From Lingula anatina (Eukaryota > Brachiopoda > Lingulata > Lingulida > Lingulidae): a stretch of 36,470 bases of DNA. The stretch is taken from positions 480,265-516,734 of the forward strand of contig NW_019775291.1 in NCBI RefSeq assembly GCF_001039355.2, written 5' to 3'. Position numbers and translations under genes: made by a program. Shown here one piece after another: positions 1 to 9,926 of this stretch. How positions within the stretch are numbered: position 1 is the first letter of the stretch; each line of letters begins with the position of its first letter. A model generated the notes under the pieces. The model was not told the origin of the DNA and searched no databases. It saw only the letters and a list, made by a program, of their open reading frames with translations.

Positions 1-111
1 CCCCCCCCCCCCCGGCCAATCAGGCCAAAAATGGTTTCCTGGGGGGAGTGGGTTGCCCAGGGGGGGTTTCCCCCATCGTAAAGTGAAAGGCGGCCTTAGC
101 CCCCATGTTTC

Positions 112-142
<31 letters not shown>

Positions 143-1045
143 GTAAGTCAATTTCTTGGCTTTGTTGACTAGAATTACCATGAGAGTGCTGTTACACTTT
201 TCCTGAGAAGGGATGTGCCCATGTGACCATGTAACCTTGGTAATTATATTCTTTTTTTTATTTTATTTTATTTTATTTTATTTTATTTTATTTTTGAAAC
301 CGGTCTCTATTTTGATGATTAATATGGTCATTATATGACGTACAGCGACCCGGATCACTTATTCAAGCACTATTTAACATTTTATGGTTATCGCTTAAAT
401 GACCATAAAATAAACAGATTATTGTAAAATATGTAAGATTTGAAATTAGTGAGAATTATGGTGTTATTAGAAGACGTACACCTGTCCGACAGTTAGAGCT
501 GTGTGTCGCCACGACCAAAATGAATGATGCGATGTGAATCACTTAAAGTGTAGAATATGTTTGATAACGTCTTTGAGTCATATTCACGTCTGATTATATC
601 TTGGAAAAAAGCATCTTTCCCAGTTAAAACCATTAAGAAATAACCCCTGTCGAATAAAAGTACTTTTATATCTATATTTTCTTCTAAATTGTCGACAAGA
701 CATTGCGTTCTTATTGATTGATGCTTCTGGCGGTTTGAAGTGAGTCATAAAAAATAAATAAATAAAAATAAATAAATAAATAGAAAAACTAAGGCCAAGT
801 GCAGGGACAATGAACGGTTGGTAGGAAAGATTTTTTTCTAGATGAAAATTAGATTTGCCTGGAACATTCCCTAATTGAAAAGTGGAAGATAACATAGAAG
901 AATACAATGGCCATGATCACGGATCGGGAAAAACTTTTTGTTTGCTTTATTGATTCCATTAGAAATGAGCCATTTCGTAAAGTGGAAACCAAGTACGTGT
1001 TTAAGTCTTTGTATACACGTCAGCTTGTATTTATTTTTTATGACA
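1..1045. other. No gene seen; low-complexity window edge
   Basis: The first 140 bases are C-, G- and A-homopolymer rich and look like a poor-quality contig edge. The rest is AT-rich with a TTTTA repeat near 250-292 and an AAATA repeat near 750-785. Short open frames here have no recognisable protein features. Confidence 0.6.
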
Positions 1046-1384
1046 TTAACTCAACAAACTTTCCCTAATGATACGCGTAGCTTCCGCATTATCCGTTTCC
1101 CCACGAATATCTGCCAAGAGTGACTGTACTTGGAACTTCCAAGTCTCGAAATCTACAGGGGGTTTACCAGAAAAAAGCCTTTACTTGCCGGAATATCCTC
1201 CAAAATGCGACATAAATAATAAACGCTGAGGTGCGTCTGCCCGAGTCGTCCCAGCCGTAGCAGAAACAGCGGCACCTCTTGCTAATTCGGGACACAACAA
1301 TTGCAAAACCGCGGCCTTGTCGTCTGCATTTAAAGCTTCTAATTGCTCGTGTAATTGCGTATCGATACAACATTTATAAAACAA
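1046..1384 (-). pseudogene. Degenerate gag-like / PNMA-like ORF fragment
   Basis: Read on the minus strand from 1384, one frame gives a helical N-terminal stretch (residues LHEQLEALNADDKAAVLQLL), then a TAA, and in the same frame continues with FSGKPPVDFETWKFQVQSLL and IRESLLS before a second TAA at 1046-1048. An FSG..P....F..W..EV-type segment followed by a leucine-rich helix and I..SL is typical of the matrix/capsid start of Ty3/gypsy Gag proteins and of Gag-derived PNMA-like proteins. The internal stop and lack of anything downstream mark a broken fragment. No pol sequence was seen nearby. The family call is by motif only. Confidence 0.45.
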
Positions 1385-4074
1385 ATGCGATCACACAGTC
1401 AACACACAGAAGTGCTCACCAAAAGTAAAAAAATACAATGTAGTTAATCCAAAAATGAACACAAAGAAAAAATATGTAAATTTAAATTGGAAGTAAAAAT
1501 ATGGAATGATTGAAAAAAAATTACTTCCAAAATATATAAAAAAATATGTCGGCAATAAATAATTTTGGAATGAGTTTGACAAAACAAAACAAAAAGATAA
1601 CGATATTGATACCAAAATGTAGAAAAAAGTGATTGTCAAAACAAAACACAAAAAAAAAAAAAAAAAAAAATTAAAGAAAAAATTAAAGAAAAAAACACTA
1701 TAGGACGCCTGACTAAGGACGAGTGCTGGGAACCATTGGCAAAGTGCCCATCGTCAATTTTTAAAATAATTTGCTATTATAAAGTTTATGCATATATTTT
1801 TTGCATGAAAAAATATTATTTGGTTTGATGCATCGCTACCTAGTTTTTTTTTTTTTTAATGAGTTATATGTTGTGGGGGGGGGGGGGGCAGACTTACCTG
1901 TTGTATGCAGTCTAATGAATCAGAGCAACTTGTTTCAGCATATATATATTATACAAATGATTTTTTCCATTGAAACATGTCTTGTGGTGTAAAAAGGAGT
2001 AATATGTTCAATACTTGTGGTGTGACACAAATAAATGGGAAAGAAACTGTATTTTTACATCCCAGAGAAGAGAAGAAGAGTTGATGTATGCTATTTTCTC
2101 CCCGAAACCGTCACTGATTTTACTCCACAGTATAAAAGTCTTGTGACTAGGACAACTTGTTTCAGCGTATTTATTCATTTTATATAGCTTTTCTCCTTGA
2201 CCAGTGTAGCTCGCAGGGGCCACAGAAAAACGAGGCAAATGACAACTGGCATATTCCTTTACTTGAGCTTTATTTTCAAATATTCTCAGGTTGAAACAGC
2301 CGTGTAACTAAAACAAAAAAAAAAAAAAAAAATACAATTGTCACTTATTTGTCTAGCTGTTATCACCTATTATTTCTCACATAACATCTAAGTTTATAAT
2401 ACAAATTACAAATTAAATACATTTAGCAACCAGGTTATTAATTAATAAATTATATAATATAAACAAAGTAATACTGATAAAATACATTATGTACAAAATT
2501 GGCATAAACATCTTACCATTATGCCTCGACTGGGTAAACATGAAATTGCCACTGCATTTCTACACCTCTGCACTCCTCTGCAGCACACACCTAACTGACC
2601 CACACTCTCCTGGGTGTGACAACTAGGACTGTTCACTTATGCTAATGGAGTCCTTTTATTAAAGAAATGTGATAGATGTGCTTGCTCAGCATATCTGATG
2701 CAATAAACCATAAACTAAGTTTGATACAATCATTTTGTTCTTAGTTACATGTGTTGCTCTAAATAATTGTACTGATGACCAATTGATGTATACATTTTGT
2801 ACATGCAAGGCTCTGTAAAGTACTAAAAATTGCTGAAAGCAAAAAGCTGTTACAGTAACAGCACACACACACACAAAAAATCATTTGTTAAAGCACTCTA
2901 AATAGCTTTTTGGAATGTTTTCATTAACCATAAAAATTAACAAGTATAAATTGTCCCAAAATAATGATAAGGTAAAATTAAAAACTGAATGAAAATATAG
3001 TATACATAGTAACAGTTATATGGCCAATAATCTGTATGACAATGAAATTAAATCACCGAAAAAGTACTTCATATGATTATGTTTGTGATAAAGACCTTGT
3101 ATGGCAAAAAAAAAAAAAAAAATCTCGAGTACTATTACGAACAGTGCTGGTGTGGAAGGTTAAGTCATAAGTAAGAAAACTGAGGTGTGTGATGGAGCCT
3201 TTTACCTTTTAGGGGGTATTTACACAACAGTTTTGGTTGTACAAAATGTACTTTCATGCCCATTAAGAGTGGGTTGAGTCAAGCCACTCTTATGTGTAGA
3301 GGTACAGCATGGGTCTCTATATAAAGTAGGAGCCACCATAATGTACATCTTCTATTATGATAATTAATATAACTTTGAATATCTGAAGCACATTTTACAT
3401 TTAATCTTTCTTAATCGTAAGAAATAAGAAAAGAAATAATATATACTTACTGTATTTGGACTTTATTTCTTATCCATATTTTCCTTTTTTTTTTTTTTGA
3501 TAGCAAACATTACATGAAAATGAATTTTCTTTTTCTTTTTTTTTTTTTTTTTTTTTTTTTGGTGGCAACTGAAAATATTTTACTAACTCTAACCCCCGTT
3601 TTCCTTTCAATGATCTAGTTTTTTTGGAGTTGTTCTTTTTGTACAAAAGATTCACTTTATGTATGTAAGCATGTAGCAGCTACCTCATGGCAGGAATAGG
3701 CCTAGAACATGGCCGGCTGCTAGCATATGGACTGAAAATGTCCAACTGCGTTTGAGAAGTTACAGATCCTGTATTTTCTTAGCCTTAAAACATACGAGCT
3801 GTAGAAAAAAATAGCAAAGCAAGCTACTCTATACAGTAGTAAAAGCACTACAAATGCCAAATAGTTTTTTTGTGATGATGAAACTTGGCTAATTTTGCCC
3901 ACTGAAAATAGCTAGTCATTACCATATTTAAATATTGTGTATACATATCTTTTTATAAAAAGTGTAGTAGGCCTACGTGTAGTGGTGTGTTTTGCAGGGC
4001 TTTTTGTTGCTTTGAGTTGATGTAAAATAATGTTTAATAATGATAAAAATAGAATAGACTCAATATATGAATAA
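1385..4074. other. Intergenic AT-rich sequence, no gene seen
   Basis: The stretch holds many A- and T-homopolymers (around 1650, 2317, 3106, 3481 and 3535), a G-run near 1875-1888 and a CA run near 2862. Long open frames here, such as the Phe-rich minus-strand frame at 1391-1651, are translations of low-complexity AT sequence. I see no motif, splice pattern or RNA gene that I can support. Confidence 0.6.
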
Positions 4075-4302
4075 CGAGAGCGCAGACCTCCGCCAAGGCA
4101 GCGATTTTATATTATCATTGATTATTGATTGATTATTGATCCGGATCACCACCAAAAACTAATTATCTCTTCCTTGGCCCAATTCTGACAGTTCCTGAAA
4201 ATTTCATCAAACTCGGTCCATAACTTTTTGAGTTATGTTGATGACAAACAAACAAACAAACAAACAGACAAATAGGGGTAAAACGTAACCTCCTTGGCGG
4301 AG
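4075..4302 (+). repeat. Dispersed SINE/MITE-like repeat with CCTCCGCCAAGG ends
   Basis: The element opens with CCTCCGCCAAGG and closes with the inverse CCTTGGCGGAG. In between lie a GATCCGGATCACCACC-type segment, CCTGAAAATTTCATCAAA, a CCATAACTTTTTGAGTTATG palindrome-like segment and a CAAA tandem run. A diverged relative with the same order of blocks lies at 24472-24720 in an intron of the glycosyltransferase gene, which shows it is a dispersed family. I recall similar sequences being widespread in marine invertebrate genomes, but a search is needed to name it. Confidence 0.7.
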
Positions 4303-4862
4303 TTTTTTTTTTAAACAACGTTTATTCAAAAGAATGAAGTGGAGGCAAGGCGCTGGAAGCATTATATGCTCTCCACAAAATTAAATTAAATAAGTAAATA
4401 AATAAAACAAATGGATAGGTATATACATATATACAACAGAGTAAATGTAAAACTTCATATATATCAGGAGCACAAGTTAAGTACAGAAAGAAAGAAGAGG
4501 AAAAGAGATAGTAGGCCTACCTATTAAGTGATAACAAAGTTTACGAGAAGAAAATTTGCAACAGTGTCGAAGATAATTTCATTTTGGGTGGGTGATAAGG
4601 ATTTATGACCGTAGAGAAATAACGACAGCTTTTCTTTTTGTGTTTTGAAAGAGGTCTTGCTTGCATGTAGAGTTTCATTTATTTTTTGGTAAAGGGGAGG
4701 GTACTTTGAATTGAGTAAAGGGCATCTGAAGAAAAAGTGAAGAGGGGTTTCAATGGCACCACAGCGGAGGTAATGATTCCCAGTGTTATAATTTAAATTT
4801 GAATCACAAAATAAGCATAGGAATCTAGGCAGTGAGCATAGTCTTTTGCTTTGTGGTTCCAT
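4303..4862 (-). mobile_element. 5'-truncated non-LTR retrotransposon (C-terminal ORF2 end, 3' UTR, poly-A tail)
   Basis: On the minus strand a 112-residue open frame (4862-4524) contains CLFC, then CGAIETPLHFFFRCPLL, the Cys/His pattern (C..C, CG..ET..H....CP) found after the reverse transcriptase in ORF2 of many non-LTR retrotransposons. About 200 bases of 3' UTR follow, with an AATAAA signal (plus-strand TTTATT at 4321-4326) and a short poly-A tail (T-run at 4303-4312). The reverse transcriptase itself is absent, so this is a 5'-truncated copy, the usual product of target-primed insertion. Its tail abuts the end of the CCTCCGCCAAGG repeat directly. The clade cannot be assigned from this fragment. 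Confidence 0.65.
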
Positions 4863-5407
4863 CGAGGAAAACTTCGCTATTTCAAAAGGATGGTACAGGT
4901 ATTTTACACAGAAGATTCAAAGATGTGAAAGTAGCTCGATCTACCCTCTACTAGGGCGACAGATTGATTTTTCACAAGATATTCACATATATGTCTTTAG
5001 ATAAATAGACAGTCATATCATTCTTTTTTTTTTTTTTTTTTTTTAAATCTCCCTATAATATCTGCCACCCTGGTAGCCGGTTGCTAGATACTCAGTAACT
5101 AACTTGATGGACGCGACTCATTTCTCACCATGTCACTCGATGTGGTAGTTGTGACCCAATAGCTTTATTGCGTATTCACTGCGAGCCTTCCTTGACCTAC
5201 TTACATAGTTTCTCCAGGCGGGAGCATTTACACATCAAAATCGGTGGTGCAACGATTTTACATGTACAAAGGTTTGCTACAATTTGACAACTTTACATGT
5301 TCGCCAGGTCGAAGGGAAGAGCCCCAAAGGGAAGTGCAATAGTTTTAGCCCAAGAGGTTCTGCGTTCCATCTCTAGATTCGATCTCTAGTCTAGATAAGA
5401 TCATTGA

Positions 5408-5901
5408 GGGCCCCGCACACGGTGAGCATTTGGCGCGCGCCACTTGCGCTGCGCCGTTTTCTCATCGTGTGCGGGGGTATTTTGGTGAAATTTTTGCCTC
5501 TCGCGCGGCTGAGCAAAATTTCTCACGTGTTTGATTTTTTTGGTCTCTTGAGGCAAATGTCTCAGCGTGTGCGGGGTGCAAGCGCCGATTACTCACGCCA
5601 TGCCAACAATGCGCATGTGCCGGTAGCCGGAAACAAAGAAAAATGGCAGCCCCCAGTGAAGTAAACAAAAATGTACACAGTTATAGTTAGTCTGATTGAT
5701 TAACGTGGTCACCATTTGCCATTACTTTCAGAAAAAAATAAATATGTAATGTTTCCTTAATCACCTGATCCCACAGTTCGCGGTGCGTCCGATAGGGGCA
5801 GGCCGGGAGGCATCTCTGCTGAGCAAAGAGCGCATCGTTTGCGGGGAGCTGAGGAGCGCGAGCATCTGCCGCAGCACAAATGCTCACCGTGTGCGGGCCC
5901 C
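5408..5901. mobile_element. Non-autonomous DNA transposon with ~25-bp TIRs
   Basis: The ends are near-perfect inverted repeats: GGGCCCCGCACACGGTGAGC at the left and its inverse, ending GTGTGCGGGCCCC, at the right, extending about 25 bases. The interior is unusually GC-rich for the window and repeats the motif GTGTGCGGGG or close variants at about 5467 and 5567, with a diverged form near 5837. No transposase frame is seen, and the open frames on both strands are by-products of the GC content. Target-site duplications were not resolved, so the superfamily is unknown. Confidence 0.65.
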
Positions 5902-5964
5902 TTTAGACACTTTTTGTCAATGCTGAGAATGCTATTAAGTAGCTGTGCACTTGTGAAAAGTAGT

Positions 5965-6565
5965 CCGGTGTCACGTGTACGGTCCATTCTGCGTGAACCA
6001 TCCATCCTGACCGATTGTACACGCAGCAGACGCGTGTATGAGCCGTTCCGTGAATGATCCGTTGTTATTCACCTATAGGCCTACTGTTATATTCGGCTAA
6101 TTCAATTTTCTACCTCATTATACATTTACTATGATGGGGATATTTCGAGGTGTGATTCATGTGTTAATTGATAATTTTGATAGAGAATCAGAGTCATATT
6201 AGGTTAGTCCTACAGTTCGACGCACGGATGAACCCACCGTGGACGGGACGTCGTTATTCAGCTGTTGGCTTACTACTTTAGTATTGATTTTACTAGGCTA
6301 GTGTGTTGATATATGGCTAGCTGAGGGAAATCGCAGTAGATGTAAACATCTATAAGACTATAAGATATGAATACTTCTAAAGATTATATTTGAATTTGCA
6401 ATATGTTCTCAACAGCGCACGTTTATTAAAGGCTAAGAATATATTGATGACTCGATAGAGACGGGCTGTACACGCCGGAAGTCTCTCAGATTTGCCCGCA
6501 CTTTGTGCGCATGAGCAGAACGGATGGTTCACGCTCCGAGCAGTACAATGTACACGCCACACCGG
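5965..6565. mobile_element. Second TIR-bounded element, non-autonomous
   Basis: The left end reads CCGGTGTCACGTGTAC and, after a short divergent block, GCGTGAACCATCC. The right end reads, inverted, CCGGTGTGGCGTGTAC and, after a similar block, GCGTGAACCATCC. The arms are thus about 40 bases with mismatches. The interior has no coding signal. It begins only about 60 bases after the preceding TIR element, so the two may be neighbouring insertions. Target-site duplications are unclear. Confidence 0.55.
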
Positions 6566-7363
6566 TCAGGCTGATTTTCAAATAAGACCTGTGATTTATG
6601 AATATTCATCATTCACCAGTTCTGTAAGTTTAAAGACAAAAGGTCAAATGGTTTACATTTCATTTGTATAACACTGTTCAAAAGTCCATGGCAGTGATGA
6701 CAGACAGAGGTGCTGGCTAAATATACAGACACATCTGTGCAAATGCAAACTATTGTGTATTTTGCGCTGGACTTTTGATCTGTAATTGCCATAATTTGCA
6801 TTACATTCTTATTTTGATCTCACCATAAATATAAATGTTTCAAGCCCAAATTTGAATTATGTCCCACGTATTTTGTACAGTACTGGAATTTGACAATAAA
6901 ACATTAAGTGGAAAATATGCAACAACCTTGAGCTACTGCAGTACAGTAACACACTGTTAAAATCCTTTCAGCTGAGTGGTATAACTAGGAGAGCATGAAG
7001 ATAACATCTAATGTTGGCTCTGATCATTGTGAGGGGAGAAAAAAGAGAAGAAGAAACAATAGGCTTATAAGATTCCAGGATCTAAATTTCAGCAAGGATG
7101 ATAATGATGAAGGTATGATAGTATTGTGAGGTTTATATCTATAGTGTTTATTTTTATTCATTAGCCTTTTTCAAAACAAAATGACAGGATTGTTTTTTAT
7201 GAATTGCTTAATTAGTTTTCATGTTTTGTTTTGAACTTTACCTAGTTGGCTGATCATTCTAAATTGTTTGAAATTTTAATATTTGTATGTGGTGGCACTG
7301 TATTATTTGACACACTAGCACATACCGAAAGAAAGTTCTTGTGTGATGAATGACTCTATGACT
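6566..7363. other. AT-rich intergenic sequence, no gene seen
   Basis: There is no supported coding exon, RNA gene or repeat family here. Short open frames lack domain character. Confidence 0.5.
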
Positions 7364-7609
7364 CCATTCCCATAAATTTAGATCAATCCATATCCATCTG
7401 GATCGACCCAACTCCCTGGGAGTTCACACTAAATTGCTGTCAGCTCACAAGGCTTAAATGTCTGTCACGCCTACTGAATCAGCTAGGGTAAAGATAATTA
7501 CCCCCTAACAGCTTTACTAGGCGTGACAGACATTTAAGCCAGCCAAGTTGAGAGCAATTTAGTGAGACTCCCCAGGGGGATAGATCGATCTAAATATCTG
7601 TGGGAATGG
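7364..7609. repeat. Fold-back MITE, copy 1 of a dispersed family
   Basis: The ends are inverted: CCATTCCCATAAATTTAGAT at the left pairs with a segment ending AAATATCTGTGGGAATGG at the right. Inside, a second inverted pair (GGCTTAAATGTCTGTCACGCC against GGCGTGACAGACATTTAAGCC) flanks AATTACCCCCTAACAGCT. A relative with the same order lies at 32272-32473 in an intron of the MIC26/27 gene. The nested palindromic structure and lack of coding point to a non-autonomous fold-back transposon. Confidence 0.7.
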
Positions 7610-7826
7610 TCTCTATGAGAAGCTTGGAAATTAGACATTGGAGGTACTGGAACAAGATGACACGACAATATTTGTTTTCATATCTCTTTATTCTGTCTTG
7701 AAGTAATCTGATTTGATGGATACAGAGGTAATGTCTGAGAGAATGTCTGAGATAATGGTTCATATCTGCAAAAATGTAGAAAACATGCTTGTACAGTTGT
7801 TAAATAATGAGCACTTTTATATATGT

Positions 7827-7871
7827 ATAGATAGATAGATAGATTAGATAGATAGATAGATAGATAGATAG
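7827..7871. repeat. TAGA microsatellite
   Basis: A run of about eleven TAGA/GATA units with one interruption. Confidence 0.9.
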
Positions 7872-8016
7872 GCATTAAATAAATTTAAATGAAAGAAAAT
7901 AACTGACAAATGACAACTTAATGTATGACTCAAATTAACTTGGCTTTGTAAGCCTGCACACTATGTAATGTCAAACTGATACTAATAAAACGCTTAACAA
8001 TATAATAATATGTAAC

Positions 8017-8306
8017 TTGACACATACAAGTCCCCATAAAAGTGAAACTGACAGAGGGGCGTCATTTGAAAATGAAAGTATTACTTTATTTACATGTGGA
8101 ATGCAGTAATTAAGAAGCTATTCAACACTGTGGGCAATAAAGAGTATACTTTTTAATTATACAAATTTCTTTATTGTCCATGCTAAAGTAAATTAGAGGA
8201 TTGTTTTTTGTTTCCCATTTTTCTTATATTAAAGATGAAAATATACTAAGTCAATAAATATTACATTTAAATACTGCTTGAATATTGTAACCCTTGCCAG
8301 TGAATC
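8017..8306. repeat. Diverged local duplication, copy 1
   Basis: Collinear with 8443-8763. Both begin TTGACACATACAAGTCCCCA and share TTTACATGT.GAATGC.GTAAT, TTAAGAAGCTAT and CCATGCTAAAG, and both end near CCAGTGAATCA. There are many substitutions and small indels, so the duplication is old. There is no coding potential. Confidence 0.7.
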
Positions 8307-8442
8307 AAATAAAACCAAATGTCTGCTGGCTTACATAACATTGCAAGGTTTTTATAAATGATGAATAAATCTGATAAATCTTCCAGGCAGAGTCAGATAT
8401 GTTAGTACAACCAGTAGTTCAATGATAAATATATGTGGTCCG

Positions 8443-8763
8443 TTGACACATACAAGTCCCCATAGTAGTGAACCTGGTAGAGTGGCTTCATTTGAAACTG
8501 AAGGTAATACTTCATTTACATGTAGAATGCTGTAATTAAGAAGCTATCCAACAGCTATGGGGGAAATGAAGAAATTTTTGGAATTTTGCAAAATTCTTTT
8601 CCGTCCGTTGCTGACTACCTCCATGCTAAAGCAAATGAAAGGATCCAATTTTTTTGTTTGTTTCTTTCTTTTTTCTAATTGAATATATGAATATTTACTT
8701 AAGAGTCAATAAATATAACATTAGAATGCTGTTTGCTTATGTTTACCTTTTCCAGTGAATCAC
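8443..8763. repeat. Diverged local duplication, copy 2
   Basis: The partner of 8017-8306, about 425 bases downstream in direct orientation, slightly longer because of small insertions. It could be two copies of an unnamed dispersed repeat rather than a local duplication. Confidence 0.7.
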
Positions 8764-8846
8764 ATTATTTAACAGATCTTATTTTACCATCAAAAGTCAG
8801 TATGCTATAACATGCTTCATAAATACCATTTTAACCCTCTTTCAGC

Positions 8847-9410
8847 TCTTTCTAGGCTATCACGCTTGGAAAAACTGATGAATGAATTAAAGCAGTCTTG
8901 GCAGGGTTGTTGAGCAGGACATGCTCACTGTCAAGGAGACCCTGGAATCCATGCTGCCAGATGGCAGAAAACTAGAAACTGTGGAGGAGCTCATGGGATT
9001 TAAAAATAAATTGGAAGAAGTGCATTTAGAAGGAAAATTGTACGTAGTATCAACCTTACTTCACAAGATACATAATTTTATGTACTGTACTATGTTTATA
9101 TAGCATAGCTGATCCTTTGAAAAGAAAATCTAAAGAAATAAAAAATAATGTACTTATTCAAGGAATACAATCTGGATGAAATGTGTAAATACTGTTGTAA
9201 TGGTGCATATAATACCCTAACATCCTGTTTATTAAATCAACACAGGTTAGATGTCTGGTCAGGATACAAGGCGGACATGACATAAGAAAACTTTGCCGTG
9301 CCATACTCAGAGCAGTGCTAACCAACGCTCTAATGAGCCGATACAGCTTGGAGGGCCAAAAAGGCTAGCTTGCCTTCAAAAGCTGTCTTCTTTGTAGAGT
9401 TATAACAAGT
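8847..9410 (+). pseudogene. Broken DUF4806-type gene, last exons
   Basis: Two exon-like blocks encode a DUF4806-like domain. Block one (after a CTCTTTCAG acceptor at 8846, to about 9038 before GTACGT) contains SRLEKLMNELKQSW in one frame, then MLPDGRKLETVEELMGFKNK in another, so a frame change lies near 8905-8915. Block two (from 9246, after CAACACAG) encodes GGHDIRKLCRAILRAVLTNA followed by SLEGQKG, a TAG stop at 9366-9368 and, in the same frame, LAFKSCLLCRVI. The order (leucine-rich helix, IGG.D...C.R.LR..L...L...YS..G.KGK.AF, I) matches DUF4806, which is found in many invertebrate genes linked to mobile elements. The frame break and the in-frame stop say pseudogene. Function is unknown. 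Confidence 0.6.
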
Positions 9411-9537
9411 GAGCATTACTTTGTTAATCTGCATATGGGGTTTTCTTTCATCATCCTTAGCTTGGGGTCAATCAGTGCATTTTCATGGGGGGGGGGGGCA
9501 TGTGACAGGCGGAGAAGCCATTGTAGGATGAACATGT

Positions 9538-9835
9538 TTTCAAGAGAAAACAAACAAAATTTACAGCTTGCAGGAGAGAAACTTGAGGTCAAAGGCAAAG
9601 CAAGAATAAAAATTGACGAGGCCAGTATTTTCGAAGTCGTGGTGATCACGAATATCAAGCATGAAATGATACTGGGGATCAATATTTTAAAGAGTGGGCA
9701 CGTGGTAATAAATTGTGTACAAATGACAATGGTCTTCTTCGACAAAAATTGGCCCTTGACCGACTATGGACGGATTGGGCCGGCTTTCATGAAGGCACAA
9801 GTGTGCAAGTTTTTATTTGTGAAAGTATGTGATTT
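9538..9835 (+). pseudogene. Ty3/gypsy retropepsin C-terminal fragment (older element)
   Basis: An open frame reads GKARIKIDEASIFEVVVI, then MILGINILKSGHVVINC and KNWPLT. These align in order with the second half of the protease in the younger gypsy element at 13615-13980 (IKIDNATVVDVLV, MIIGNDMLLRNNAVINY, RWPLT). The catalytic DTGA half is missing upstream. The frame stays open to 10127 only because it runs into the next gene fragment. It is probably the same older gypsy element whose RT fragment lies at 11644 and RNase H at 18815. Low similarity to the younger copy shows they are different families or ages. Confidence 0.65.
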
Positions 9836-9926
9836 TTTTATTCCTAAAAACTGGGGAAAGTTTAAAGAAAGAAATTTAATTAATTATTGTGATTTATACA
9901 GGTTTATATTGTTATATTTTTATCAG

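Noticed and set aside
1391-1651. Hydrophobic 86-residue open frame on the minus strand, looking like a membrane protein
   Set aside because: It is Phe/Tyr-rich translation of AT-rich low-complexity sequence, with no family pattern.
1697-1706. CACTATAGGA, resembling the end of a T7 promoter
   Set aside because: Only ten bases match and the rest of the promoter is absent, so vector contamination is not supported.
5404-6057. Several overlapping GC-rich open frames on both strands
   Set aside because: They fall inside or between TIR elements and have no domain; the open frames follow from GC content.
9416-9745. 109-residue minus-strand open frame
   Set aside because: It is the antisense shadow of the gypsy protease fragment.
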